Source: Hyphomicrobiales bacterium (GTDB lineage Bacteria > Pseudomonadota > Alphaproteobacteria > Rhizobiales > TMED25). From it: a DNA stretch of 64,000 nucleotides. Positions within the stretch are counted from its first letter, which is position 1. Each line of letters starts with the position of its first letter. The notes below the pieces were generated by a model that did no database searches, was not told where the DNA came from, and was given only the letters and a program-made list of their open reading frames with translations. The stretch is from contig JAQWOP010000024.1 of NCBI GenBank assembly GCA_029245795.1, forward strand, positions 1 through 64,000, in the 5' to 3' direction. The translations under genes were made by a program, and so were the position numbers. Shown piece after piece: positions 1-10,796 of the stretch.

Positions 1-1423
1 TTCCGACACTATTGAGAGATTAGAATTATTATCTGAAAATATATTAAAAGATGAATACCAAATTCCAAAAAAATGGCTTAAGACAAAATCTGTAATTAAC
101 TCTATTAATCAAGAGCTTAAACCAAGCATACAAAAATCAGGGAAAAATGAACTTAATAGTATTTTAAACTTATTAGATTCAAAATTTATTGAACCTGGTC
201 CTTCTGGAGCTCCTACAAGAGGTAAAGTAGAAGTGTTACCAACAGGGAAAAATTTCTATTCTATCGATATGAGATCTCTTCCCACAAAAACAGCCTGGAG
301 TATTGGAAGATTATCAGCTGATTTGCTTATAAAGGATTTTCATAAAAGAAAAGGTTATTATCCATCTCACTTTGGTCTATCTGCATGGGGAACATCTAAT
401 ATGAGAACTGGTGGCGATGATATATCTCAGGCCTTGGCTTTAATTGGGGCCGTTCCAAAATGGGATAATATATCTGGAAGAGTCAATGGCTTTGAGATTA
501 TACCTATAAGTAAATTATCCCGACCTCGAGTTGATGTAACCCTAAGAATATCTGGATTCTTCCGGGACGCATTTCCTAATTTAATAAATTTATTTGATCA
601 AGCAGTACAGGAAATAATAAAACTGAATGAATCAGACTATGATAACCCACTAAAAGCTGCTCATAATAAAGATAGAGATTATTTCAAAGATAAAAGGTTA
701 TCAGAAACTGAAATAGATAGACTAGCAAGTTATAGAATTTTTTCTTCTATGCCAGGATCATATGGTGCAGGATTACAGTCATTAATTGATGAGGGTATAT
801 GGAAAACTAGCAATGATTTAGCAGATAATTATATTAATTGGGGTTCTTTTGCATATGGCATAGATAATTATGGAGATAAGAATAAGAAAACATTTACAAT
901 GAAATTAGAACGCCTCGAGGCAGTCATTCAAAATCAGGATAACCGTGAGCATGATATATTAGACTCCGATGATTATTATCAATTCCATGGCGGTATGGGT
1001 TCTGCTGTAAAAAAGTTATCAGGGAAAAAACCTATATATTATCATAATGATCATTCTAAACCACAAGAACTTAAAATAAGAACCCTTGATGAAGAAATCA
1101 GTAAAATTGTTAGAGGTAGAGCTGCAAATCCAAAATGGATCAAAAGTATTATGAGGCATGGTTACAAAGGTGCTTTTGAACTTTTAGCCACATTAGACTA
1201 CCTTTTTGCTTATCAAGCAACAACGGGACTTGTAAAAGATCACCATTTTGATCTATTATTTGAATCATATATAGTTGATGAAAAGGTAAATAAGTTTGTT
1301 CAAGAATTTAATCCTGATGCACTTAGTGATATGAAAAAAAGATTTTTAGATGCAATTGAGAGAAAACTCTGGCATCCAAGAAGAAATGATACAATCAATT
1401 TTCTTGGAATTGAGAAGGAATAA
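1..1423 (+). CDS. cobN: Cobaltochelatase subunit CobN, C-terminal part (5' end outside window)
   Basis: Frame is open from base 2 through the listed ORF start at 233. CobN-like C-terminus (GKNFYSIDMRSLPTKTAW, SAWGTSNMRTGGDDI, SRPRVDVTLRISGFFRDAFPNLI), followed by cobO and cobQ. Confidence 0.95.
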   Translation, partial: SDTIERLELLSENILKDEYQIPKKWLKTKSVINSINQELKPSIQKSGKNELNSILNLLDSKFIEPGPSGAPTRGKVEVLPTGKNFYSIDMRSLPTKTAWSIGRLSADLLIKDFHKRKGYYPSHFGLSAWGTSNMRTGGDDISQALALIGAVPKWDNISGRVNGFEIIPISKLSRPRVDVTLRISGFFRDAFPNLINLFDQAVQEIIKLNESDYDNPLKAAHNKDRDYFKDKRLSETEIDRLASYRIFSSMPGSYGAGLQSLIDEGIWKTSNDLADNYINWGSFAYGIDNYGDKNKKTFTMKLERLEAVIQNQDNREHDILDSDDYYQFHGGMGSAVKKLSGKKPIYYHNDHSKPQELKIRTLDEEISKIVRGRAANPKWIKSIMRHGYKGAFELLATLDYLFAYQATTGLVKDHHFDLLFESYIVDEKVNKFVQEFNPDALSDMKKRFLDAIERKLWHPRRNDTINFLGIEKE

Positions 1424-1427
1424 TTAA

Positions 1428-2054
1428 ATGTCTGCAAAGAACGATTTAACTGAAGAAGAATTAAATATTAGGCATGCCGAAAAGATGCATAAGAAAAAAG
1501 AGGCAAGAAAAAAAATACTAGCAACTAAGACAATTGAAAAAGGTTTGATAATAGTTCATACCGGTAAAGGGAAAGGTAAAACAACTGCCGCCTTTGGGAT
1601 GATTTTTAGAGCACTTGGAAATAACATTAATGTCGCAGTAGTTCAATTTGTAAAAGGACAATGGTTATCAGGAGAAAGAGCTGCGCTTGATAAATTTAAG
1701 GATCAGGTAAAAATTTACAAAATGGGTGAAGGTTTCACATGGGAAACACAAAATAGAGCTAGAGATATTGAGGCAGCAAAGAACGCTTGGGAAAAAAGTA
1801 AAGAATTAATAAATGACACTAGGAATAAAATTATCTTATTGGATGAATTAAACATAGTACTTAGGTATAATTATTTACCAATCGACAAGGTGATAGATAC
1901 TCTTCGAAAAAAGCCAAAAGATACACACATAATTATTACAGGTAGAAATGCAAAGGATGAGATTATAGAAATAGCTGATTTGGTAACTAGTATGGAGCTA
2001 ATTAAACACCCCTTTAGAAGTGGCGTAAAAGCTCAAATAGGAATTGAATTTTAG
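1428..2054 (+). CDS. cobO: Cob(I)yrinic acid a,c-diamide adenosyltransferase
   Basis: P-loop HTGKGKGKTTAAFGM, VVQFVKGQW, LLDELN; sits between cobN and cobQ. Confidence 0.95.
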   Translation: MSAKNDLTEEELNIRHAEKMHKKKEARKKILATKTIEKGLIIVHTGKGKGKTTAAFGMIFRALGNNINVAVVQFVKGQWLSGERAALDKFKDQVKIYKMGEGFTWETQNRARDIEAAKNAWEKSKELINDTRNKIILLDELNIVLRYNYLPIDKVIDTLRKKPKDTHIIITGRNAKDEIIEIADLVTSMELIKHPFRSGVKAQIGIEF

Positions 2055-3574
2055 TGTCTAAAATTTCTACAAAAACTCCTACAATAATGTTTCAAGGCAC
2101 TGGATCAAGTGTTGGAAAGTCAGTAATTGTTGCTGGATTATGTAGATTATTTACAAGAAAAGGAATATCTGTAGCTCCATTTAAACCGCAAAATATGTCA
2201 AATAATGCGGCAGCAACTTTTGATGGAGGAGAGATTGGAAGAGCTCAAGCACTCCAAGCACTTGCATCTAGGATGGAACCTAGTATTCTAAATAATCCTA
2301 TATTATTAAAACCTCAGAGTGAGAGTCGATCTCAACTAATAATAAATGGTAAATTAAGCAAATCAGTTACTGGATATGAATACCAAAAATTAAAAGGTTC
2401 ACTGATGTCCCATGTCGAAGAGGCTTATCACAAACTTGCTAAAAATCATCAGCTTATTTTAGTTGAAGGAGCCGGAAGTCCAGCAGAAATTAATTTAAGG
2501 AATGGTGATATTGCAAATATGGGATTTGCAACAAAATTATCAATTCCTACTGTTATGATTGGAGATATTGATCGTGGTGGAGTAATAGCAAGCCTTGTTG
2601 GAACAAAAGTTGTATTGGACGATATTGATAGAAATAATATTGTAGGATTTATTATTAATAAGTTTAGGGGTGATCCAAGCTTATTTGATAATGGTATTGA
2701 TGAGATTAAAAATAGAACTAAATGGCAATTCCTTGGCTTAATTCCTTTTTATGAAAATATATCAAAATTACCCGCTGAGGACTCACATGATTTAGATAAA
2801 ATATTATATAATAAATCACAAAAAGAAGCTGTTCTAAATATCGCAATACCTATATTAAGTAAAATATCTAACTTTGATGATATTGATCCACTAAGAGTGC
2901 AAAAAAATATTAATATACATTATGTTCGTCCTGGAGATAGTTTTCCAAAAAAAATCCATATAATCCTTCTACTTGGTTCAAAATCTACAATAAATGATCT
3001 TGAAGAATTAAGAAGTAATGGATGGGATAAGGAGATTTACGACCATTCAAATAATGATGGTATTGTTATTGGATTATGTGGAGGATATCAAATGTTAGGT
3101 CAGGCAATCAGGGACCCAAAAAAATTAGAAAGCACCAGATCAACCACCAAAGGTCTTGGTCTACTTGATGTTGAAACAGAAATGAGTCATGAAAAAATCG
3201 TTACAAAAATTAATGGTACACATATCCAAACTAATAATAAAGTTTATGGATATGAAATTCATATTGGAAAAACATTAGGTGAAGACTGTAACAGACCTCT
3301 ATTCAATATAAATAACAAATATGATGGTGCCACTTCAAAGAATAATAAAGTATTTGGTACATATGTTCATGGCATTTTTCATAATAAGCAACTAATTGAA
3401 TGGTTATTTAAAATTTGTGGTAAGACCATAAAAAATACTGATATTATTGATTATCAGGACACGTTAGAGAAAAGCCTTGATGATTTATCCGACCATTTAG
3501 AAAGTTATGTAAATTGGAAAACAATTTTAGAATTATCAAAAAAGAATATCAATGATTCCAATCAATACGAATAA
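2054..3574 (+). CDS. cobQ: Cobyric acid synthase
   Basis: MFQGTGSSVGKSVIVAGLCRLF, PFKPQNMSNNA, glutaminase motif GLCGGYQMLG, YVHGIF. Confidence 0.96.
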   Translation: MSKISTKTPTIMFQGTGSSVGKSVIVAGLCRLFTRKGISVAPFKPQNMSNNAAATFDGGEIGRAQALQALASRMEPSILNNPILLKPQSESRSQLIINGKLSKSVTGYEYQKLKGSLMSHVEEAYHKLAKNHQLILVEGAGSPAEINLRNGDIANMGFATKLSIPTVMIGDIDRGGVIASLVGTKVVLDDIDRNNIVGFIINKFRGDPSLFDNGIDEIKNRTKWQFLGLIPFYENISKLPAEDSHDLDKILYNKSQKEAVLNIAIPILSKISNFDDIDPLRVQKNINIHYVRPGDSFPKKIHIILLLGSKSTINDLEELRSNGWDKEIYDHSNNDGIVIGLCGGYQMLGQAIRDPKKLESTRSTTKGLGLLDVETEMSHEKIVTKINGTHIQTNNKVYGYEIHIGKTLGEDCNRPLFNINNKYDGATSKNNKVFGTYVHGIFHNKQLIEWLFKICGKTIKNTDIIDYQDTLEKSLDDLSDHLESYVNWKTILELSKKNINDSNQYE

Positions 3575-4507
3575 TGCAAAAATAAGAATAATTATAGAAA
3601 AAGAGTATATCCAAAGAGACCTCAAAATATATTCAAAGTCAATTTCTTTCCTTGCATCTGAATTTATCCAATCTGTATGAATTATTTCATTTTCATAAAA
3701 TTTATCTCCTCCCAAAGCAATACCTAGTGCTCCAGCGATTGAAGACTCTGGCCAACCAGAATTAGGTGAAGTAGTTTTTTTAGCATCCTGTTTTGTTATC
3801 TGGATGGCTGACTTCCAATCCTCTTTTAAAAAATAAGATGCTAATATAATAAATATAGATGATATCCTTGCTGGAATGAAATTCATTGCATCATCGATAA
3901 TTGCGGCACATTTACCAAAATTAATATATTTATTATTCTTATATCCAATCATACTGTCTGCAGTATTTATAAATTTATATATGACAATCCCAGGCAAGCC
4001 AAAAATTAAGTACCAAAATATTGGTGAAACGTAACCATCACAAAAATTCTCAGACAAGCTCTCAATTGAACCTCTGATAATTGAACTTTCATTAAGTTGA
4101 TCTACGTCTCGGGAAACAATCTTAGATAGGTTTAATTTTGCATTTTCTATATTATCCATCATAAGATCATCATAGATACGTTTAACGTGATCAAATAATG
4201 ATTTGCCAGATAAGAAAATTGAAATAAGCAAACCTAAGATTATATATCCTATTATACTACTAGAGAGAATTTCTTGAAGGATAGAAGAAAGAAACCAAAT
4301 AAAGATTATAGAAAGCAAAATTACAAAAAAACCATTAAAAACTCGAGATATATCTGAAAATTCTTTTCTATTAAATTCAGTATCTAAAAAACTTATATAT
4401 TTACCAATATATATTATTGGGTGCTTGACTTTTCTCCATAAAAGATGCTCATCGCCCCATGCCGCATCCACTATTGCTGCAATAAATATAATTAAGAAAA
4501 TTTCCAT
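3536..4507 (-). CDS. cobD: Adenosylcobinamide-phosphate synthase (CobD/CbiB)
   Basis: CbiB-like membrane protein: HPIIYIGKYI, SRDVDQLNESSIIRGSIESLSENFCDGYVSPIFW, NTADSMIGYKN. Confidence 0.93.
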   Translation of the reverse strand: MEIFLIIFIAAIVDAAWGDEHLLWRKVKHPIIYIGKYISFLDTEFNRKEFSDISRVFNGFFVILLSIIFIWFLSSILQEILSSSIIGYIILGLLISIFLSGKSLFDHVKRIYDDLMMDNIENAKLNLSKIVSRDVDQLNESSIIRGSIESLSENFCDGYVSPIFWYLIFGLPGIVIYKFINTADSMIGYKNNKYINFGKCAAIIDDAMNFIPARISSIFIILASYFLKEDWKSAIQITKQDAKKTTSPNSGWPESSIAGALGIALGGDKFYENEIIHTDWINSDARKEIDFEYILRSLWIYSFSIIILIFALFVLIGIIDILF

Positions 4508-4527
4508 TATTTAAATCATCAACATAA

Positions 4528-5559
4528 TTATCTTAATATTTTTTTCATTTTATTTACTAAATAACTTAATTCAAATTGATTCTTAGGCACGCCCAATCTT
4601 AGCCAAGAATTATTATAACTGAATTTTCTTGTCCATATACCCTCTTTTGCTAATAAATGATTTATTTTATTAGCATCTTCTAATTTAATTAATTTAAAAA
4701 AAAGAGTTCCACCAATAATTTCTATACCTAAATCTTTCAGACTCAATTCTAAATCATTTGATCTGATTTTTAATTGATTAATTGTATGTTTAATCCATTC
4801 TATATCCGACATAGCTTTCATTGCAATATCTATTGAAGAGACAGATATTGGCCAAGGACCTACCAACTGCTCTATTTTATTTATATATTTTGTATCCCCG
4901 TAAGCAAACCCTAATCTTAAACCGGGTAAACCAAAAAATTTTCCAAAAGATCTTATTATTATTACATTCTTCTTTTCAGTAAAATAATTAAATCCCTGAT
5001 CTGGTGTGGCATCCATAAATGACTCATCAATTATCAAAAAGCCATCTCTATCTTGAATCTTATTATGTAAAATTTCTAGTTCATCTTGATTATAAATTTT
5101 TCCATCTGGATTATTTGGATTTACCACAACTGTTACAGCAGATGGATTAATTTTTGATTCAGTTTTATAAATTAAATTAATATTATATCCTGCATTAATC
5201 CATGATTTATAGTGTTCAGAGTATGTTGGTGAATATATTTGAATATTTTTGTTATTCATTTTTTCTATAATTTGAGGCAAAATATTAATAAATCCCTGTG
5301 CACCTTGATAAGCAATTAATGGAATATTTTCTTTCAGCTGATAATAGCCTCTAGCTATAGATAACAATTGCTCAATCCTATAAGGACTTGGAAGATTGTT
5401 ATAAATTGATATGTCTAAATTAAATTCTTTATAAGGATTTGGATTTATTCCTGTTGAAAGATCTATCCATTGAGTTACTTCTTTATATATTCTTTGTGCG
5501 TCCGATAGATCGCCACCATGCCTATCTTCTAGAAATATATCTTTACTAATATCTAACAT
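4528..5559 (-). CDS. cobC: L-threonine-O-3-phosphate decarboxylase-like class I aminotransferase (CobC family)
   Basis: HGGDLSDAQRIY, DLSTGINPNPY, VVNPNNPDGKIY, RSFGKFFGLPGLRLGFAYG; cob cluster context. Confidence 0.9.
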   Translation of the reverse strand: MLDISKDIFLEDRHGGDLSDAQRIYKEVTQWIDLSTGINPNPYKEFNLDISIYNNLPSPYRIEQLLSIARGYYQLKENIPLIAYQGAQGFINILPQIIEKMNNKNIQIYSPTYSEHYKSWINAGYNINLIYKTESKINPSAVTVVVNPNNPDGKIYNQDELEILHNKIQDRDGFLIIDESFMDATPDQGFNYFTEKKNVIIIRSFGKFFGLPGLRLGFAYGDTKYINKIEQLVGPWPISVSSIDIAMKAMSDIEWIKHTINQLKIRSNDLELSLKDLGIEIIGGTLFFKLIKLEDANKINHLLAKEGIWTRKFSYNNSWLRLGVPKNQFELSYLVNKMKKILR

Positions 5560-5577
5560 TATTTATTGATTCATTTT

Positions 5578-6603
5578 TTAATTTGGAACATCTGCTTCCT
5601 CAAATGTTGATGTATTATTATGAATATTAATAGCTGACATTATTATTGGCATAGCCATTGCAGCGCCGCTACCCTCTCCAAGCCTCATTTTAAAATCTAT
5701 TAAAGGGGTTTTATTTATTTTCTCTAATAATTTTGAGTGCCCAAGCTCAGCTGACCTATGTCCAACATAGCAATGATCAATTGAGCTTGGGGATATCTCG
5801 TATAATATTGCAGCGGCTGCACAAACTGGAAATCCATCAAGTATTACTGGCACTCTCTCAAACCTTGCTGCTATGATAGCCCCTACTATTGCAGCAAATT
5901 CTCTTCCTCCAAAACATCTAAGAATTTGGAAGGGCTCTCTATTTTTATGAGTAATTAGACTTTTTTTGATAACTTCAATTTTCTTCTCAATCATTTCCTG
6001 ATCAGCTCCTGTTCCGGATCCAACCCATTCTTCAACATCCTCTCCGTAAAGTGCAGAACATATAGCCGAAGCAATAGTTGTATTGCCAATTCCCGCATCA
6101 CCCAAGCATAATATATCAGGATTAGATGATAGAGCCTCACGACCGAAGAGAATTGTTGTTATACAATCATTTTCAAGCATAGCAGGTTCTTTTGTTATAT
6201 CATTAGTTGGCACCTCAATTGCAAGATCAAATACTTGAAGTCCAATATTATGTGTTTTACAAATCTGATTCACAACAGCATGTTCTGCACGGAAACTCTT
6301 AACCAAAGCTTCAGTTACTGATGTTGGAAATGGAGATATTCGGTGGTTAGTTGCAGTTCCATGATTTGATACAAATATTGATAGTGATAGGTTATCAATA
6401 CGAGGCGGGTAGCTGCCTTGCCAACCAGAAACCCATTCAACTAGTTCTTCTAATAAACCTAATGACCCAGATGGTTTTAATAAATTAGAGTCCCTCTTCC
6501 TGACAAGCTCTACTGCCTCCTCATCAATATTTGGCATCTCATTAATGAATTTAACTAATTCATTGAATGTAGGTACCGAATTTGCTTTAATATCAATCAC
6601 CAT
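5578..6603 (-). CDS. cobT: Nicotinate-nucleotide--dimethylbenzimidazole phosphoribosyltransferase
   Basis: KPSGSLGLLEELVEW, GDAGIGNTTIASAI, EGSGAAMAMPIIMSA. Confidence 0.95.
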   Translation of the reverse strand: MVIDIKANSVPTFNELVKFINEMPNIDEEAVELVRKRDSNLLKPSGSLGLLEELVEWVSGWQGSYPPRIDNLSLSIFVSNHGTATNHRISPFPTSVTEALVKSFRAEHAVVNQICKTHNIGLQVFDLAIEVPTNDITKEPAMLENDCITTILFGREALSSNPDILCLGDAGIGNTTIASAICSALYGEDVEEWVGSGTGADQEMIEKKIEVIKKSLITHKNREPFQILRCFGGREFAAIVGAIIAARFERVPVILDGFPVCAAAAILYEISPSSIDHCYVGHRSAELGHSKLLEKINKTPLIDFKMRLGEGSGAAMAMPIIMSAINIHNNTSTFEEADVPN

Positions 6604-6644
6604 TACTTTTTCTTAATTATAATATTTCTATGTGGTAAAAATAT

Positions 6645-7442
6645 ATGATAAAAAATTTTAAACTTAAAGAGATAAATAAAATATATAAAGATATTACGCT
6701 AGATTTTTTATCATGCTTAATATTCTTTACAATTATACCTATTAAAATAAAACCTAAAAAACTTGCTGATAGCATATATACGATTCCGCTAGTTAGCTTA
6801 TTTATAGGTGCTTTAGTAACATTGCCTGTAATTCTACTTTCATTATTTAAACAAATTGATTTACTTCATTCGATACTAATTATTATTTCATCCTCAATCA
6901 TAAGCGGCTGTCTACATGAAGATGGTCTAGCAGATTTTTCAGATGCATTTGGTGGAAATACTCAAAAAAGAAGACTTGAAATTATGAATGATAGTAATAT
7001 TGGGACCTATGGAACACTAGCTATTGTTTTTTCTGTTTTAATTCGTTTTATATTAATATTCTTCTTATTCTCCTCACAATCAATAAGTGATGTTTTGCTT
7101 ATCATCATATCAGTTTCAGTATTATCTCGAACATCAATGCTATATATTTTATCGACCTTGCCAGCAGCAAAAAAAACTGGGTTAGGAAAAGGTGCAAAAC
7201 AGTTAAATGAAAGTAAAATATTTTTATCCTATATTGCTACAATTATAATCACTTTATTTATTTTGGTAATATTTATTAATCTTAAAGTCTTTATTGCTTC
7301 AATCTTTGCTCTTATTGCAGCATGTTTAATTGTTTCATTTATTGCATGGAAAAAAATTAGAGGCCAAACAGGAGATGTCTGTGGTGCTGTACAGCAGGTA
7401 TCTGAAATATTGATATATCTTTTTATATGTCTTGTAATATAA
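6645..7442 (+). CDS. cobS: Adenosylcobinamide-GDP ribazoletransferase (CobS)
   Basis: HEDGLADFSDAFGG, RRLEIMNDSNIGTYG, GQTGDVCGAVQQVSEI. Confidence 0.95.
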   Translation: MIKNFKLKEINKIYKDITLDFLSCLIFFTIIPIKIKPKKLADSIYTIPLVSLFIGALVTLPVILLSLFKQIDLLHSILIIISSSIISGCLHEDGLADFSDAFGGNTQKRRLEIMNDSNIGTYGTLAIVFSVLIRFILIFFLFSSQSISDVLLIIISVSVLSRTSMLYILSTLPAAKKTGLGKGAKQLNESKIFLSYIATIIITLFILVIFINLKVFIASIFALIAACLIVSFIAWKKIRGQTGDVCGAVQQVSEILIYLFICLVI

Positions 7443-7473
7443 ATTTAACAAACACCAATATAAAATAAACTCA

Positions 7474-8982
7474 ATGGAAAAAATAGAGTACCCAAAAGTT
7501 AAGAATAATTTAGAAGAAAATTCATATCTTTACGAATCTGAACCATTTATAGATGTTGATGGTTTTAGAGAATATGATATGAGATGGTTATATCCAAAGC
7601 AAATAAATTTATTTGGGTTCAAAATTCTAGGAATAGTGTTATCAGATTTCTTTATCAAAAAGTCCTACAATAAAATAATACTAGGTCATGATTATAGATC
7701 TTATTCATCGGCAATTAAATATTCACTCGCAAACGGATTAATAACTGGAGGTTTAGAGGTAATCGATATAGGTCTTTGTACTACTCCTATGGCTTACTTT
7801 GCACAAGGTCATAATAAAGAATGTGGGGTAGTTATGATTACAGCAAGCCATAATGAAAATGGTTGGACAGGTCTAAAAATAGGATATAAATTTCCACAAA
7901 CTTTGATACCGAATGAAATCCAATCTATCAAAGAAGCAACTTATAAAAAAATCAATATTATTGCTAAAAGTGGAAGCCTTTACTATCAAAAAAATATATT
8001 GGATGAATATATAAAATCTTTTAATAATAAGGAAAAATTTAAGAGAAAAATTAGAGCAGTTGTTGCTTGTGGAAACGGAACTGCAGGTATTGTAGCTCCT
8101 ATAATTCTTAAAAATTTGGGTTTGGATGTTATTGAACTACATTGTGATCTTGACCATAATTTCCCAAATTACAATCCAAACCCAGAAGATATAAAGATGC
8201 TAAAAGATTTATCAAAATCTGTTCTAAAAAATAATGCTGATATTGGCCTTGCATTTGATGGTGACTGCGATCGTTGCGGTGTAATAGATAATGATGGAGA
8301 AATTATATTTGCAGATAAAATGGGTTTATTAATTGCACGAAATTTGTCTACAAAACATAAAGGTAGTAAATTTGTCGTAGACATAAAATCAACAAATTTA
8401 TTCTCAACTGACTCCATATTAAAAAAAAATAATGCATCTGTTGACTACTGGAAAACAGGGCATAGTCATATGAAAAAATATTGCTTAGATTATAATGCAA
8501 TTGCTGGATTTGAAAAAAGTGGCCATTACTTCTTTAATAAACCACTAGAAAGTGGATATGATGATGGAATCTTATCATCTTACTATATTTTAAAAGTGCT
8601 TGAAGAAAAAAAAGATTTAAGCCTATCGGAGATAAAAAAAGATTTAAGGACCTCATGGACAACACCCACTATAAATGCATACTGCCCTGACAAGATTAAA
8701 TATGAAGTTGTTAAACGTATGAAAAATCATTTAGATATGATTAAAAATACTAATCAAAAAATAATCAGTGAACGAATTAAGAAGATAATTACAATTAATG
8801 GTGTCAGATTTGAATTGACTGATATGACTTGGGGATTAATTAGGGCTTCATCTAATAAACCAGAAATTGTTATAGTTGTTGAAAGTTTTAAATCATTTGA
8901 AATAATGCAGAATCTAACGGCCTTTATTCTTGATTGGCTCAGAGAACAGAAGGAAGTTGGAGAAATTTCTAATCATATTTAG
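7474..8982 (+). CDS. Phosphomannomutase/phosphoglucomutase family protein
   Basis: Phosphoserine motif TASHNENGWTGLKIG and metal-binding DGDCDRCGVID; GFEKSGHYFF. Confidence 0.9.
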   Translation: MEKIEYPKVKNNLEENSYLYESEPFIDVDGFREYDMRWLYPKQINLFGFKILGIVLSDFFIKKSYNKIILGHDYRSYSSAIKYSLANGLITGGLEVIDIGLCTTPMAYFAQGHNKECGVVMITASHNENGWTGLKIGYKFPQTLIPNEIQSIKEATYKKINIIAKSGSLYYQKNILDEYIKSFNNKEKFKRKIRAVVACGNGTAGIVAPIILKNLGLDVIELHCDLDHNFPNYNPNPEDIKMLKDLSKSVLKNNADIGLAFDGDCDRCGVIDNDGEIIFADKMGLLIARNLSTKHKGSKFVVDIKSTNLFSTDSILKKNNASVDYWKTGHSHMKKYCLDYNAIAGFEKSGHYFFNKPLESGYDDGILSSYYILKVLEEKKDLSLSEIKKDLRTSWTTPTINAYCPDKIKYEVVKRMKNHLDMIKNTNQKIISERIKKIITINGVRFELTDMTWGLIRASSNKPEIVIVVESFKSFEIMQNLTAFILDWLREQKEVGEISNHI

Positions 8983-9009
8983 AACTCATAAACATAATAA
9001 ATTAGACAT

Positions 9010-9993
9010 CTATATATGAATACCATCAAGAAAATCTTTATGAACGGAGCTTAAACCAACAGTTTTTGCTAATTGATTATTTCTATAACTATCAAGACCT
9101 CTCCTCCAAGATTTTGCATGCGGTTTATTATTAAATATACTCATTAATGGTTTGATTATTCTGGTCTTTGAAACACCGTTCTTAATCTGCATATCAGCAT
9201 ATTCACTATAAATCTCTATTATATCTTCCAATCTTTTAAATGGAGAAAAATCATTAAAAAAACTTCTATCAACCTCTCTTAAGAAGAGAGGGTCACTAAT
9301 AATCTTCCTTCCCAACATAACCCCATCAACATATTTTAAATGATCCTGAATATCCTCATATGACTTAATACCTCCATTAATTATTATTTCTGCTTCTTTT
9401 GAGTATTTCTTTACATCATATACTGCTTGATAGTTTAATTCTGGTAATACCCTATTTTCTTTTGGACTTATTCCATTCAACCATGCTTTTCTCGCATGAA
9501 TTATTAAAATATCCGCACCAGCATCCAATACAGACTTCACAAAAAATTTAAGATCTTTCTGAATATCTTGATCATCGATACCGAGTCGGCATTTCACAGT
9601 TACGGGTATTTTGACTCTCTTTTTTATATTTGAAATAATCTCTGATACTAATTGGCTGTCTGACATAAGAGAAGCTCCAAAGTTACCTTTTTGAACTCGA
9701 GGTGAAGGACAACCTATATTTAAGTTTATTTCATCAAAACCATAATCTTGACCTACTAAAGAAGCCTCTGTCATTTTTTCAATTGAAGATCCTCCTATTT
9801 GAAGAGCAATTGGATGTTCAAGCGGATCAAATTTTAACAATATTTCTCTATTGCCATGAACGACAGCATCAGCTGATATCATTTCTGTATAAAGAAAAAT
9901 ATTATTTGAAAGTAGCCTTAAAAAAAACCGGAAATGAGAATCTGTATAGTCCATCATTGGAGCAATACAAAGTTTATGATTATATTTCTTCAT
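9010..9993 (-). CDS. dusA: tRNA-dihydrouridine synthase A
   Basis: APMMDYTDSHFRFFLRLLS, YTEMISADAVVHG, INLNIGCPSPRVQKGNFGASLM, NGGI, DGVMLGR. Confidence 0.93.
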   Translation of the reverse strand: MKKYNHKLCIAPMMDYTDSHFRFFLRLLSNNIFLYTEMISADAVVHGNREILLKFDPLEHPIALQIGGSSIEKMTEASLVGQDYGFDEINLNIGCPSPRVQKGNFGASLMSDSQLVSEIISNIKKRVKIPVTVKCRLGIDDQDIQKDLKFFVKSVLDAGADILIIHARKAWLNGISPKENRVLPELNYQAVYDVKKYSKEAEIIINGGIKSYEDIQDHLKYVDGVMLGRKIISDPLFLREVDRSFFNDFSPFKRLEDIIEIYSEYADMQIKNGVSKTRIIKPLMSIFNNKPHAKSWRRGLDSYRNNQLAKTVGLSSVHKDFLDGIHI

Positions 9994-9995
9994 AA

Positions 9996-10589
9996 TCAGT
10001 GTCCTAGCCCAAAATATTTTTCACCATGCTGAATCACCAATGGTATGAGTAAATCTTCCTCATCGTTTAAGTGACTTTTCAATAATTCATTAAAATTATC
10101 ACTAATAATTTTATACTTACCTAAACTATCTTTAATATCATAGTTACTATTACTTGATACACTCTTGATAAGCTTATTTCCAACAAAAATCATGTTATCT
10201 ATTGAATTGTGAATCAGGTGATGATCATTTTCCAATAAATCAAGACCATATATAAATTTTTGACTTTTATCATAAAATCTTGGAAAAATATAATTATCTT
10301 CAACTAAGTGATGTGAGTCCAAATTTTTTAACATCAAGCTCATATGTTGTGAGTATTGATGAATAAAATCTTCCGAAGACATCTTATTATCCAAGGTCTT
10401 TTCAATAATACTATTAATAGAAAAGGTAATTTTCCTAAATAGAGAATGCCGCCCTAACCAATAACCTACCCAATTACCATTTAAAACATCCTCTCCCCAG
10501 GATTCTCTTGGAAATTTCTCTAATAATTCCTGAAGATCCTTTGGTAAGCCATTGCGTTCTCCTAATTGGTCTCCTTTTTTAATCTTCAT
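9996..10589 (-). CDS. Hemerythrin HHE-domain-like protein
   Basis: Regularly spaced His/Glu pattern (HHLVEDNYIFPRF, LENDHHLIHNSI, HLNDEEDLLIPLV). Confidence 0.7.
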   Translation of the reverse strand: MKIKKGDQLGERNGLPKDLQELLEKFPRESWGEDVLNGNWVGYWLGRHSLFRKITFSINSIIEKTLDNKMSSEDFIHQYSQHMSLMLKNLDSHHLVEDNYIFPRFYDKSQKFIYGLDLLENDHHLIHNSIDNMIFVGNKLIKSVSSNSNYDIKDSLGKYKIISDNFNELLKSHLNDEEDLLIPLVIQHGEKYFGLGH

Positions 10590-10796
10590 AAACTAATTAA
10601 ACCTAAAAATATTAAATAACAGGATCAAACATATACATTTTAACTATAAAAATAAAGCAGATCTTTAAAAAAAGATTAATTTTCTATTAATTTTTTTTAT
10701 ATATAAAAAACAATATGTTATATAATTAATTGTTTTTTTTTTTTATAAAAAAAATATAATTTAATGCATTTTTTTCTTTACATTTTAGCTGTTTTA

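Noticed and set aside
8169-8417. Antisense ORF within the phosphohexomutase
   Set aside because: No recognisable domain; lies wholly opposite a well-supported gene.
10733-10754. T12-ATA8-type homopolymer tract upstream of the kinase as a terminator
   Set aside because: Low-complexity AT run without a GC-containing stem; mainly an indel-prone stretch.
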